Positions 35,837 through 44,619 of a DNA stretch of 59,291 nt are shown one piece after another. This DNA is from Pseudomonas_T sp032052615 (GTDB taxonomy: Bacteria > Pseudomonadota > Gammaproteobacteria > Pseudomonadales > Pseudomonadaceae): positions 1 to 59,291 of the forward strand of contig DAMBWF010000015.1 in assembly GCA_032052615.1 (NCBI GenBank). Reading direction: 5' to 3'. The notes beneath the pieces were generated by a model. That model saw only the letters and a program-made list of their open reading frames with translations. It had not been told where the DNA came from and did no database searches. Position 1 is the first letter of the stretch. Every line of letters starts with the position of its first letter. The position numbers were made by a program, and so were the translations under genes.

Positions 35837-36325
35837 ATGAGCGCACTGGTAGGCGTGATCATGGGCTCCAAGTCCGACTGGAGCACCCTCAGCCACACCG
35901 CCGAGATGCTGGACAAGCTGGGCATCCCCTACGAGGTGAAGGTGGTGTCCGCCCATCGCACCCCCGACCTGCTCTTCCAGTACGCCGAAGAGGCCGAATC
36001 CCGCGGCCTGCGGGTGATCGTCGCCGGTGCCGGCGGCGCGGCCCACCTGCCGGGCATGTGCGCGGCCAAGACCCACCTGCCGGTGCTGGGCGTGCCGGTG
36101 CAGTCCTCGATGCTCTCCGGGGTCGACTCCCTGCTCTCCATCGTGCAGATGCCGGCCGGCGTGCCGGTCGCCACCCTGGCCATCGGCAAGGCCGGCGCGG
36201 TCAACGCGGCGCTGTTGGCGGCGAGCATCCTCGGCCACGTCGAGCCGCGTTTCCACGACGCCCTCAAGGCGTTCCGCGACGAACAGACCCGCAGCGTGCT
36301 GGACCAGCCGGACCCGCGCGCCTGA
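35837..36325 (+). CDS. purE: N5-carboxyaminoimidazole ribonucleotide mutase
   Basis: A 162-residue class I PurE. Motifs are VIMGSKSDWSTL (about 8-19), SAHRTPD (about 43-49) and AGAGGAAHLPGM (about 68-79). It converts N5-CAIR to CAIR in purine synthesis. It is followed by purK after 34 nt, the standard two-step operon. Confidence 0.94.
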   Translation: MSALVGVIMGSKSDWSTLSHTAEMLDKLGIPYEVKVVSAHRTPDLLFQYAEEAESRGLRVIVAGAGGAAHLPGMCAAKTHLPVLGVPVQSSMLSGVDSLLSIVQMPAGVPVATLAIGKAGAVNAALLAASILGHVEPRFHDALKAFRDEQTRSVLDQPDPRA

Positions 36326-36359
36326 GCGGCGGCGCGACCATCGACAAGAAGGTGACGAG

Positions 36360-37442
36360 ATGAAAATCGGCGTGATCGGTGGCGGCCAGCTGGGCCGCAT
36401 GCTGGCCCTGGCGGGCACCCCGCTGGGCATGGACTTCGCGTTCCTCGACCCGGCGCCGGACGCCTGCGCCGCCGCCCTCGGCGAGCACATCCGCGCCGAC
36501 TACGGCGACCAGGACCACCTGCGGCAGTTGGCCGACGAGGTGGACCTGGTGACCTTCGAGTTCGAGAGCGTCCCTGCCGAGACCGTAGCCTTCCTTTCCC
36601 GCTTCGTGCCGGTCTATCCGAGCGCCGAGGCCCTGCGCATCGCCCGCGACCGTTGGTTCGAGAAGTCCCTGTTCCAGGACCTGGGCATCCCCACCCCGGC
36701 CTTCGCCGACATCCAGTCCCAGGCCGACCTGGACGCCTCGGTGGCCGCCATCGGCCTGCCGGCGGTGATGAAGACCCGCACCCTGGGCTACGACGGCAAG
36801 GGCCAGAAGGTCCTGCGCGAAGCGGCGGACGTGGCCGGCGCCTTCGCCGAGCTGGGCAGCGTGCCGTGCATCCTCGAAGGCTTCGTACCCTTCACCGGCG
36901 AGGTGTCGCTGATCGCCGTGCGCGGTCGCGACGGCGAGACCCGCTGCTACCCCCTGGTGCACAACACCCACGAGAACGGCATCCTGCGCCTGTCGGTGGC
37001 CAGCGACGCGCACCCGCTGCAGGCCCTGGCCGAGGACTACGCCGGCCGCGTGCTGGACCGGCTCGACTACGTCGGCGTGCTGGCCTTCGAGTTCTTCGAG
37101 GTGGACGGCGGCCTGAAGGCCAACGAGATCGCCCCGCGGGTGCACAACTCCGGGCACTGGACCCTCGAGGGCGCCCGCTGCAGCCAGTTCGAGAACCACC
37201 TGCGGGCGGTGGCCGGCCTGCCCCTGGGCTCCACCGCGCGGCGCGGCGAGACCGCCATGCTCAACTTCATCGGCGCGGTGCCGCCGGTGGCGCGGGTGCT
37301 GAGCGTGCCGGACTGTCACCTGCACCACTACGGCAAGGCGTTCAAGGACGGCCGCAAGGTCGGCCACGCCACCCTGCTGTGCGCAGACCGCGCCACCCTC
37401 GACCGGCGCATCGCCGAGGTTCAGGCGCTGATCGACGGCTGA
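36360..37442 (+). CDS. purK: N5-carboxyaminoimidazole ribonucleotide synthase
   Basis: A 360-residue ATP-grasp enzyme, usual length. N-terminal GVIGGGQLGRMLALAG; ATP-grasp KTRTLGYDGKGQ (about 140-151); EIAPRVHNSGHWT (about 258-270). It uses ATP and bicarbonate to make N5-CAIR for PurE. Confidence 0.94.
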   Translation: MKIGVIGGGQLGRMLALAGTPLGMDFAFLDPAPDACAAALGEHIRADYGDQDHLRQLADEVDLVTFEFESVPAETVAFLSRFVPVYPSAEALRIARDRWFEKSLFQDLGIPTPAFADIQSQADLDASVAAIGLPAVMKTRTLGYDGKGQKVLREAADVAGAFAELGSVPCILEGFVPFTGEVSLIAVRGRDGETRCYPLVHNTHENGILRLSVASDAHPLQALAEDYAGRVLDRLDYVGVLAFEFFEVDGGLKANEIAPRVHNSGHWTLEGARCSQFENHLRAVAGLPLGSTARRGETAMLNFIGAVPPVARVLSVPDCHLHHYGKAFKDGRKVGHATLLCADRATLDRRIAEVQALIDG

Positions 37443-37543
37443 CCGCAGCCCCCCTGCCCAACGGCGGACGAACTGTCCGCCGCCTCTCGCTGTCGGACAT
37501 CACGTGGCGCAGTCGCGCCGTCGCGACCCAAAGGAGAGTCAGC

Positions 37544-37789
37544 ATGGGCATCATCGGTACCATTTTCATCGGTCTGATCGTCGGGCTCGTCGCCCGCTTC
37601 CTCAAGCCGGGCGACGACAGCATGGGCTGGATCATGACCATCCTGCTCGGCATCGGCGGTTCCCTCGCCGCCACCTACGGCGGCCAAGCCCTGGGCATCT
37701 ACCAGGCGGGCGAGGCGGCCGGCTTCGTCGGTGCCGTGATCGGCGCCATCATCCTGCTGGTGATCTACGGCATGATCGCCAAGAAATGA
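37544..37789 (+). CDS. GlsB/YeaQ/YmgE family small membrane protein
   Basis: An 81-residue inner-membrane protein with three hydrophobic helices and the family pattern IGTIFIGLIVGLVARFLKPG and a glycine-rich GWIMTILLGIGGS segment. AGGAG precedes the ATG. Family members are stress-induced and of unknown mechanism (formerly called transglycosylase-associated). It lies downstream of purK, as in P. aeruginosa. Confidence 0.88.
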   Translation: MGIIGTIFIGLIVGLVARFLKPGDDSMGWIMTILLGIGGSLAATYGGQALGIYQAGEAAGFVGAVIGAIILLVIYGMIAKK

Positions 37790-37909
37790 CCTCGCCCCGC
37801 CGCCCACGCCGGTGGGCGGCCGCGCGTCCCGTGGCGTTCGCCCGGGCGCGCTAGGCAGGCACGGCGTGGCGGAGTAGCCTTCGCGCTTTTCCCCGCCGAG
37901 GCCCTTTCG

Positions 37910-38443
37910 ATGCGCCTGCCCATCCTTCTGCTCGTCCTCGTCGCCTGCCTGGCCCGTGCCGAACCGCCGGAAACCGACTGGCTCGACCTGCTGCCTCCGG
38001 AAGACCGCCAGGCCCTGGAAGACATGCCGGAAATCAGCCACGACACTCCCGAGGCGGACGGCAACTTCGCCGCCAAGGGCGGCCTCAAGCAAAGCCAGGA
38101 CATGCCAGCGGTGATGCACTCGACCAAGACCGTGCCGGCCCTCGACGGCAAGCGCCTGCGCCTGGGCGGCTACCCGGTGCCCCTGGAGACCGACGCCAAG
38201 GGCCGCAATACCCTGTTCTTCCTGGTGCCCTATCCCGGCGCCTGCATCCACGTCCCGCCGCCCCCGCCGAACCAGATCGTGCTGGTGCGCTATCCCAGGG
38301 GCATTCCGCTGAAGGACCTCTACGAGCCGCTGTGGGTGAGCGGCACCCTGAAGGTGGAAACGGTCAGCAACGACCTGGCCGACGCCGCCTACGCCCTGGA
38401 CGCCCAGCAGGTGCGGCCGGTGGAGGACAGCGACCTGCCGTGA
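37910..38443 (+). CDS. DUF3299-type exported protein
   Basis: A 177-residue protein with a Sec signal peptide (1-17, cleavage ARA). The C-terminal domain is typical of DUF3299 (LRLGGYPVPLETDAKG, FFLVPYPGACIHVPPPPPNQI, LYEPLWVSGTL), with one cysteine in GACIH. Family members occur beside metal- or ABC-transport genes but no function is established. It appears monocistronic. Confidence 0.8.
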   Translation: MRLPILLLVLVACLARAEPPETDWLDLLPPEDRQALEDMPEISHDTPEADGNFAAKGGLKQSQDMPAVMHSTKTVPALDGKRLRLGGYPVPLETDAKGRNTLFFLVPYPGACIHVPPPPPNQIVLVRYPRGIPLKDLYEPLWVSGTLKVETVSNDLADAAYALDAQQVRPVEDSDLP

Positions 38444-38555
38444 GGGGCGGCTTTCGGGTGTCGGGAGGCGCTGGCGCGCCCGAGGGCCGGACGCTGAAGC
38501 CGGCGGCCAGGCGGGATCGCCGGCGGGCTCGCGGGCCGCGTCCGTTCGGGGAGCC

Positions 38556-39005
38556 TCAGGGCGAGGCGTCGCTCCGGCGTGACGACCCGGCGCTTCGCGC
38601 GGTGCGCGACAGCCGGCGTCCGGCCTGGAAGAACACCAGGGCCAGGGCCAGGGTCAAGGCCAGCGGGTCCCAGAGCGGCAGGATATCGTCCACGATGGCC
38701 GACGCCCGGGGCCGCTCGGGCAGGTAGAGTACGGAGACCGTCTCGCCCAGGGCATAGCCGGTATGGAAGCCGCCCTGGGAAAACACTATGGATTCGCCGT
38801 CCGGCAGGCGGAAACGAATCTCCGGATGGGCCCAGCCGTAGGGGTGGCCCGCCACGACGCCCTCGGCCCGCCGGGCCGTGGCCAGCAAGTGCTGGCGATC
38901 CCGGACGATCAGCGCCGAGGCCACCAGCAGCGCCAGGCACGCCACGTAGCAGATGACGCCCTTGACGAGGCGGTTCCAGCGGATCGGTGGCGTGAGGTCG
39001 GTCAT
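38556..39005 (-). CDS. DUF3592-type membrane protein
   Basis: A 149-residue protein with two transmembrane helices (about 15-35 and 110-130) flanking an extracytoplasmic beta domain with the DUF3592 look (EIRFRLPDGESIVFSQGG and GETVSVLYLPERP). The start MTDLTPPIRW is chosen over an upstream ATG because the upstream residues are unstructured and Arg/Pro-rich. Function unknown. Confidence 0.75.
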   Translation of the reverse strand: MTDLTPPIRWNRLVKGVICYVACLALLVASALIVRDRQHLLATARRAEGVVAGHPYGWAHPEIRFRLPDGESIVFSQGGFHTGYALGETVSVLYLPERPRASAIVDDILPLWDPLALTLALALVFFQAGRRLSRTARSAGSSRRSDASP

Positions 39006-39120
39006 TCGGTATCGTCGCGGCTGCGCATAAGGAGGCGCCGTGGGCAGGCGCCGCATCGGGGTGGCGCGCGGGAAGCCGGCGAGGCGCGACTGTCCGTGAG
39101 CCGCTCCCGCGGGCCCCGGG

Positions 39121-40035
39121 CTAGAGGGCCTCGCTCCACAGGCTGACGCCCATGCGATGCTGTTCGCCCGGCGGCAGCACCAGCACGTCGTCCATCACCC
39201 GCGCGGTCTCGATGCAGAGCATGCGCCGCCAGGCATCGTCGGCGAACTGGCCGAGGCGCGCGCCCTTGTCGATCCAGGGGTTCCAGAGCACCGCCGAACG
39301 GGAGTCGAGGCTTTCCACCTGGATGCGCCGGTCCCAACCCTCGTCCACCAGGCTCAGGCGCGGCGGCACGTCCAGGTAGACCCGATCGGTCTCTCCGGCG
39401 AAGGTCAGGGGGCCGGCCTGGGTGCAGGGGCGCCAGTCCTGGAGCGTGTCCAGGTAACGGGCGCCGTCGAGGCCCTCCACCCGTGTCCGCTGGATGTCGC
39501 TGACGGCGAAATAGGTATGCAGCGCCTGGCCGAGGGTCACCGGACGCGGGCCATGGTTGTGGTTGTCCAGGTGGATGTGCAGGCGTTCGTCGAGGCGGAT
39601 GACGAGGCTCGGCCGTACCGCCTGGGGCCAGAAGGGGAGCGGTTCGGCGCGGGTATCGAGGGTGAAGCGCAGGGTCACCGCCTCGTCCCGCTGCTCCAGA
39701 TCCTGCAAGTGCCAGTCCAGGCCGCGCACCAAGCCATGGGCGGGCGCCGGCTCGTCGCTGGCGTATTGCTCCTGCACCGCCTCGGGGTTGCGCCGCAGGT
39801 CGCCGAACCAGGGCCAGCACACCGGCACGCCGCCCCGCACCGACTGGCCCCGGCGGAAGGCGGCCTCCTCGCTCAGCCAGATCAGCGGCGGCTCGCCGTC
39901 GCGGCCGTAGGAAAGAACCTGCGCGCCCTGCTGGGTCACCCACAGCTCGGCGCCGGCGTGGCGCACCCGCCAACAGGTCAGTTCGTCCCGGACGTGGCGC
40001 TCGACCTGGGAGCCGGAGGCGGGGGCGAGGGGCAT
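39121..40035 (-). CDS. D-hexose-6-phosphate mutarotase (YeaD-like aldose 1-epimerase)
   Basis: A 304-residue galactose-mutarotase-fold protein of the YeaD group. Recognisable segments are RGGVPVCWPWFGD (about 67-79), PAHGLVRGLDWHL (His about 100), GQALHTYFAVSDI (His about 173) and the catalytic glutamate in CIETARV. It equilibrates the anomers of glucose-6-phosphate or related sugars in the cytoplasm. Confidence 0.85.
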   Translation of the reverse strand: MPLAPASGSQVERHVRDELTCWRVRHAGAELWVTQQGAQVLSYGRDGEPPLIWLSEEAAFRRGQSVRGGVPVCWPWFGDLRRNPEAVQEQYASDEPAPAHGLVRGLDWHLQDLEQRDEAVTLRFTLDTRAEPLPFWPQAVRPSLVIRLDERLHIHLDNHNHGPRPVTLGQALHTYFAVSDIQRTRVEGLDGARYLDTLQDWRPCTQAGPLTFAGETDRVYLDVPPRLSLVDEGWDRRIQVESLDSRSAVLWNPWIDKGARLGQFADDAWRRMLCIETARVMDDVLVLPPGEQHRMGVSLWSEAL

Positions 40036-40111
40036 GGCGATCTCCTGAAGCGGCGGGTGGATGAGCGTGGGGCACGGCGCGCCGGCGAAGGTTCCCGGCG
40101 CAGGAGAGGCT

Positions 40112-40139
40112 CGCCCGCCCCCGACGGGACGGGCGGGCG
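40112..40139 (-). terminator. hairpin after the thioesterase gene
   Basis: CGCCCGCCC and GGGCGGGCG form a 9-bp stem with a 10-nt loop, directly past the thioesterase stop on the minus strand. No T tract. Confidence 0.4.
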
Positions 40140-40140
40140 G

Positions 40141-40542
40141 TCAGCGGCGCGGCGGCACCGGGCGGGTGCGGCCGCTGCCGTCGATGGCGACGAAGACGAA
40201 CACCGCCTCGGTGACCTTGCGCCATTCGCTGGAGAGGGGGTCGTCGCTCCACACTTCCACCAGCATGCGGATCGAGCTGCGGCCGATCTCCAGGGTCTGG
40301 GTATAGAAGGAGAGCTGCGCGCCCACCGCCACCGGGACCAGGAAGGCCATGCGGTCGATGGCCACGGTGGCCACGCGGCCGCCGGCGACCTTGCTGGCCA
40401 TGGCGGTGCCGGCGAGGTCCATCTGGGCCACCAGCCAGCCGCCGAAGATGTCGCCGAAGCCGTTGGTCTCCCGCGGCAGCGCGGTGATCTGCAAGGCCAG
40501 GTCGCCCTGGGGGATGGGATCTTCTTGTTCGAGTTCGATCAT
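40141..40542 (-). CDS. acyl-CoA thioesterase, hotdog fold (YciA/BACH type)
   Basis: A 133-residue hotdog thioesterase. The active-site helix is NGFGDIFGGWLVAQMDLAGTAMA (Asn/Asp about 27-30), then VATVAIDRMAFLVPV and GRSSIRMLVEVWSDD. It hydrolyses acyl-CoA esters. The start MIELEQEDP fits the family. Confidence 0.85.
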   Translation of the reverse strand: MIELEQEDPIPQGDLALQITALPRETNGFGDIFGGWLVAQMDLAGTAMASKVAGGRVATVAIDRMAFLVPVAVGAQLSFYTQTLEIGRSSIRMLVEVWSDDPLSSEWRKVTEAVFVFVAIDGSGRTRPVPPRR

Positions 40543-40845
40543 GCCTGGGGTGCCTCTACCCCTCGTTCTTCTGGATGGCGCTTCCGGGCGGGTCAGGCGC
40601 GGGGGACGGATGGGAGCCCGCGTGGCGGGCCGCCTCACGGACGGCGGCGGGCGTCGTCGGGTCACGGCCGGGTGGCGGGCCGCGAGGAGGTCGCCGTCGC
40701 AGTATATCGGCAGGTGGCGGCGCCGACGACCGCCGCCCCGGCTTTTCGCGACCGGGGCGGCGGGCTGGGTATGGCCGGAACGTTTTGCTATCGTGCGGGA
40801 CCGGCGTCGCGGCCGGCCATAACCTCCAATGAGAAGCCCAACGCC
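40543..40845. other. GC-rich gap between thioesterase and MFS genes, no gene seen
   Basis: About 300 nt between divergent genes. It contains only short shadow frames. The MFS promoter should lie in the last 100 nt, where a TATCGTG-type hexamer is seen near 40789, but no confident -35/-10 pair. Confidence 0.35.
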
Positions 40846-42138
40846 ATGTCATCCGTGCCCGATCTCTCCGCCCCGCCGGCGCCCCGCGCGCTGAGCCGCG
40901 GCGACTACAAGACCCTTTCGCTGTCCGCCCTGGGCGGCGCCCTCGAGTTCTACGACTTCATCATCTTCGTGTTCTTCGCCACGGTGGTCGGCAAGTTGTT
41001 CTTCCCCGCCGAGATGCCGGAATGGCTACGCCTGTTCCAGACCTTCGGTATCTTCGCCGCCGGCTACCTGGCGCGCCCCCTGGGCGGCATCGTCATGGCC
41101 CACTTCGGCGACCTGCTCGGGCGCAAGCGCATGTTCACCCTGAGCATCTTCCTGATGGCGGTGCCGACCCTGCTGATGGGCCTGCTGCCCACCTATGCCC
41201 AGATCGGCATCCTCGCGCCCCTGGCCCTGCTGGCGCTGCGCATCGTCCAGGGCGCGGCGATCGGCGGCGAAGTGCCCGGCGCCTGGGTCTTCGTCGCCGA
41301 GCACGTGCCGGCGCGCCACGTCGGCTACGCCTGCGGCACCCTCACCAGCGGGCTGACCTTCGGCATCCTGCTGGGCTCGCTGATGGCGACCCTGATCAAC
41401 AGCCTCTACGACCCCGCCGAGGTGCAGGCCTACGCTTGGCGCATCCCGTTCATCGTCGGCGGGGTGTTCGGCCTCTTCTCCGTCTACCTGCGCCGCTGGT
41501 TGCACGAGACCCCGGTGTTCGCCGAATTGCAGGCGCGCAAGGCCCTGGCGGCGGAAATTCCGTTGAAGACCGTGGTGCGCGACCACCGCGAGGCGGTGGC
41601 GCTGTCGATGCTGCTGACCTGGGTGCTGTCCGCCGGCATCGTCGTGGTGATCCTGATGACCCCCAACGTGCTGCAGAGCGGCTACGGTTTCGACGCCGCC
41701 ACCGCGCTGAAGGCCAACAGCCTGGCGATCCTGTTCCTCACCGGCGGCTGCATCCTCTCCGGCGCCTCGGCCGACCGCTTCGGCGCCGGGCGCACCTTCG
41801 TGGTCGGCAGCCTGCTGCTGGCCGCCAGCGCCTGGACCTTCTACACCCAGGTCAAGACCCACCCGGACTGGCTGTTTCCCCTCTACGCCCTGACCGGCCT
41901 GTGCGTCGGGGTGATCGGCGCCGTGCCCTACGTGATGGTCAAGGCCTTCCCGCCGGTGGTGCGCTTCTCCGGGTTGTCTTTCTCCTACAACCTGGCCTAC
42001 GCCATCTTCGGCGGGCTGACGCCGATGGCGGTGGCCCTCCTGCTCAAATACAGCCCCCTGGGCCCGGCCTACTACGTGATCGCCTTGTGCGGCCTGGGGC
42101 TGGCGGTGGGGCTCTACCTATTGCGCCAACGGCGCTGA
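40846..42138 (+). CDS. MFS transporter, metabolite:H+ symporter type
   Basis: A 430-residue 12-helix carrier of the metabolite:H+ symporter family (ProP/KgtP-like). Signatures are LGGALEFYDFIIFVFFA (helix 1), ARPLGGIVMAHFGDLLGRKRM (loop 2-3) and RIVQGAAIGGEVPGAWVFVAEH (helix 4). Substrate cannot be read from sequence; related proteins take up organic acids, betaines or prolines. It is followed after 11 nt by a phosphotransferase gene, so the two are cotranscribed. Confidence 0.85.
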   Translation: MSSVPDLSAPPAPRALSRGDYKTLSLSALGGALEFYDFIIFVFFATVVGKLFFPAEMPEWLRLFQTFGIFAAGYLARPLGGIVMAHFGDLLGRKRMFTLSIFLMAVPTLLMGLLPTYAQIGILAPLALLALRIVQGAAIGGEVPGAWVFVAEHVPARHVGYACGTLTSGLTFGILLGSLMATLINSLYDPAEVQAYAWRIPFIVGGVFGLFSVYLRRWLHETPVFAELQARKALAAEIPLKTVVRDHREAVALSMLLTWVLSAGIVVVILMTPNVLQSGYGFDAATALKANSLAILFLTGGCILSGASADRFGAGRTFVVGSLLLAASAWTFYTQVKTHPDWLFPLYALTGLCVGVIGAVPYVMVKAFPPVVRFSGLSFSYNLAYAIFGGLTPMAVALLLKYSPLGPAYYVIALCGLGLAVGLYLLRQRR

Positions 42139-42149
42139 GGACGCTTCCC

Positions 42150-42944
42150 ATGTTATTGCCCGAACGCGCGCGCTGGCCCGAGGCGCTGCAAGCCCTGCTG
42201 AGCGACGCACACTTGACCGGTAACGACACCGGCTGCTCCGGCGACGCGGTGTTCCGGGTCGAGGGCGGCCCCCAGGGGCCCGCCTTCCTCAAGCTGGCCC
42301 CGGCGCAGCGTGGTCGCACCCTGGAGCCGGAGGTCCGCGCGCTGCGCTGGCTGCAAGGCCGCCTGCCGGTGCCCGAGGTGCGCTTCGCCGGCACCCAGGA
42401 CGGCCTGGACTACCTGCTGATGAGCGCGTTGCCCGGCCACGATGCCTCGTCGCCGGCGTTCCTCGCCGACCCGGACCGGGCCGTGGCGTTGTACGCCCGT
42501 GGCCTGAAGGCGGTGCATGGGCTGGACATCCGCGACTGCCCGCTGCGCGCCGGACTCGACGAGAAACTGGAGGAGGCCCGCTACCGCTGCGAGGCCGGGA
42601 TGGTGGACACCTCGGACTTCGAGGACGAGTGGCTGGGCCGTCCCGCCGAGGCGCTGTACGCCGCGCTGGTGGAACGCCGGCCGGCGCGCGAGGAGTGGGT
42701 GTTCACCCACGGTGACTACTGTCTGCCCAACCTGATCGTCGCCGGCGACCGCCTGAGCGGCTACATCGACCTGGGCCGCGCCGGCATCGCCGATCGCTAC
42801 CAGGACATCGCCCTGGCGTTGCGCAGCCTGCGCCACAACTACGGCGACGATCGCTACGCGGCGGCCTTCCTGGACCACTACGGCCTGGAGACCCTGGACC
42901 AGGAGCGGGTCGACTACTACGTCCTGCTGGACGAGCTGTTCTAG
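42150..42944 (+). CDS. APH(3')-like aminoglycoside phosphotransferase
   Basis: A 264-residue APH(3') family kinase, of family length. The nucleotide-loop region is TGCSGDAVFRVEG, with candidate Lys48 and Glu60. The Brenner motif is HGDYCLPN (187-194, catalytic Asp189). The metal motif is GYIDLGRAGIADRYQDIAL (Asp207), and the C-terminus YYVLLDELF closely resembles APH(3') enzymes, whose tail closes the drug site. P. aeruginosa carries an intrinsic member, APH(3')-IIb, elsewhere. Whether this one phosphorylates kanamycin-type drugs or a cellular metabolite is not known. It is cotranscribed with the MFS gene. Confidence 0.82.
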   Translation: MLLPERARWPEALQALLSDAHLTGNDTGCSGDAVFRVEGGPQGPAFLKLAPAQRGRTLEPEVRALRWLQGRLPVPEVRFAGTQDGLDYLLMSALPGHDASSPAFLADPDRAVALYARGLKAVHGLDIRDCPLRAGLDEKLEEARYRCEAGMVDTSDFEDEWLGRPAEALYAALVERRPAREEWVFTHGDYCLPNLIVAGDRLSGYIDLGRAGIADRYQDIALALRSLRHNYGDDRYAAAFLDHYGLETLDQERVDYYVLLDELF

Positions 42945-43129
42945 AAAAGACGGGGCGGTGGCGGTCCATTGCCGCCGCCCGGTGCCGTCGACGAGGCGGC
43001 GGCCAGCGGCCTCGCCGAGATGGATACCTGTCGCCTCGACCGGGGGTGGGTCCGCGCCGCGCGGCGTCGGCTCGACTCCCCTCCAGGCACCCCAGCGCGG
43101 TGCCATCCGACGGCGCGTCGCGCCGGACC

Positions 43130-44446
43130 TTAGCGTTTTGCCGTCACCCGCCAGACCGCGTTGCCCACGTCGTCGCTCACCAGCAGCGCGCCGTGGCGAT
43201 CTTGGGCGACGCCCACCGGGCGGCCCCGGGCGCGGCCCTCGGCATCGAGGAAGCCGGTCAACACGTCCAGCGGCGGACCGGATGGCTTGCCCTCGGCGAA
43301 AGGCACGAAGATCACCTTGTAGCCGCTGTGGGGCTCGCGGTTCCAGGAGCCGTGCTGACCGACGAAGGCGCCTTCGCGAAAGCGCGCGGGCAGGGCGTCG
43401 CCGGAGGCGAAGGCCAGGCCCAGGGACGCGGTGTGCGGGCCGAGGGCGTAGTCGGGCACCCGCGCCGTGGCCACCAGGTCGGGCCGCCGCGCCTCGACGC
43501 GCTCGTCCACGTGCTGGCCGTAGTAGCTGAAGGGCCAGCCGTAGAAGGCGCCGTCCTTGACCTCGGTGAGGTAGTCCGGCACCAGGTCGCTGCCGATCTC
43601 GTCGCGCTCGTTGACCACCGTCCACAGGGCGCCGCCACGGGGCTCCCAGGCCATGCCGTTGGGGTTGCGCAGGCCGCTGGCGAACAGCCGCTTGCGACCG
43701 CTGGCGCGATCCACTTCCCAGATCGCCGCGCGACCTTCCTCGGCCTCCAGGCCGTTCTCGGCGACGTTGCTGTTGGAGCCGACGGTGACGTACAGCCGGC
43801 GGCCGTCACGGCTGGCGACGACATTCTTGGTCCAGTGATGATTGATCGGCCCGGCGGGCAACTCGGCGAGGGTGCGCCCGGCGTCCTCGATGCGGGTCTC
43901 ACCGGCGCGGTAGGGGAAGGCTCGCAGGGCGTCGGTGTCGGCCACGTAGAGGGTGTCCTCCACCAGGGTCATGCCGAACGGTGAGTGCAGGCCGTCGAGG
44001 AACACCGAGCGGGTCTCCGCCACGCCGTCGCCATCGGCGTCCCGCAGCAGCACGATGCGATCAGGGCTGGGCACGCCCGCGCCGGCGCGTTTCATCACCA
44101 GCCCAGACACCCATTTCTTCAAGCTGAAACCGCCGTCGTGGGGCTCCGGCGCGTTGCTTTCCGCCACCAGCACGTCGCCGTTGGGCAGCACATAAAGCCA
44201 GCGGGGGTGGTCGAGGCCGCTGGCGAAGGCGTTCACCGCCAAGCCCTCGGCGGCCACCGGAGTGGCCCCGGTCGGCCAGCCGACCGCCGGGGCGATGTTC
44301 ACCGTGGGGACCAGGCGGGCGCGGGGCGCCGGCAGCGTCGGCGCGGGGCCGGTGCCGTCGGCCACCGACAGGGTGGCGCGCTCGCCGCAGCCCGCCAGCA
44401 GGCAGGCGAGCAGGGCGGGCAACAGCGGAAGACGCGAAGTGGACAT
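43130..44446 (-). CDS. PQQ-dependent sugar dehydrogenase-type lipoprotein
   Basis: A 438-residue beta-propeller protein of the soluble glucose/sorbosone dehydrogenase family. A lipoprotein signal with lipobox LLAGC puts the lipidated cysteine at residue 20. Family motifs are LDHPRWLYVLPNGDVLVAES, INHHWTKNVVAS with GRRLYVTVGSNSNVAENG, GLRNPNGMAWEP and FVGQHGSWNREPHSGYKV. AAGGAG precedes the start. It probably oxidises an aldose at the cell surface. It diverges from pstS, so the Pho-box region lies upstream of it too. Confidence 0.83.
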   Translation of the reverse strand: MSTSRLPLLPALLACLLAGCGERATLSVADGTGPAPTLPAPRARLVPTVNIAPAVGWPTGATPVAAEGLAVNAFASGLDHPRWLYVLPNGDVLVAESNAPEPHDGGFSLKKWVSGLVMKRAGAGVPSPDRIVLLRDADGDGVAETRSVFLDGLHSPFGMTLVEDTLYVADTDALRAFPYRAGETRIEDAGRTLAELPAGPINHHWTKNVVASRDGRRLYVTVGSNSNVAENGLEAEEGRAAIWEVDRASGRKRLFASGLRNPNGMAWEPRGGALWTVVNERDEIGSDLVPDYLTEVKDGAFYGWPFSYYGQHVDERVEARRPDLVATARVPDYALGPHTASLGLAFASGDALPARFREGAFVGQHGSWNREPHSGYKVIFVPFAEGKPSGPPLDVLTGFLDAEGRARGRPVGVAQDRHGALLVSDDVGNAVWRVTAKR

Positions 44447-44522
44447 GGGGCGATCTCCTTTCGTGGGCGGGCGCCGGCGGGCCGCTCGCGCCCATGATCG
44501 GACCTCGCGCGGCCATGCTGGC

Positions 44523-44562
44523 CTTTCATCCAATCGTCACAAAGCGGTCATAGAGTGTTCAT
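44523..44562 (+). promoter_or_regulatory. Pho box of pstS: four PhoB repeats in 11-bp register
   Basis: Heptamers CTTTCAT, TCGTCAC, CGGTCAT and TGTTCAT are each separated by exactly 4 nt. A -10 hexamer GATACT (44573-44578) begins 10 nt after the last one, the known geometry of PhoB-activated promoters, in which the Pho box replaces the -35. Confidence 0.88.
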
Positions 44563-44619
44563 CGGGGCTCTCGATACTGGCCCCCGTTCCACCCCACCCC
44601 ATCCTGCTAGGAGCAAGGC

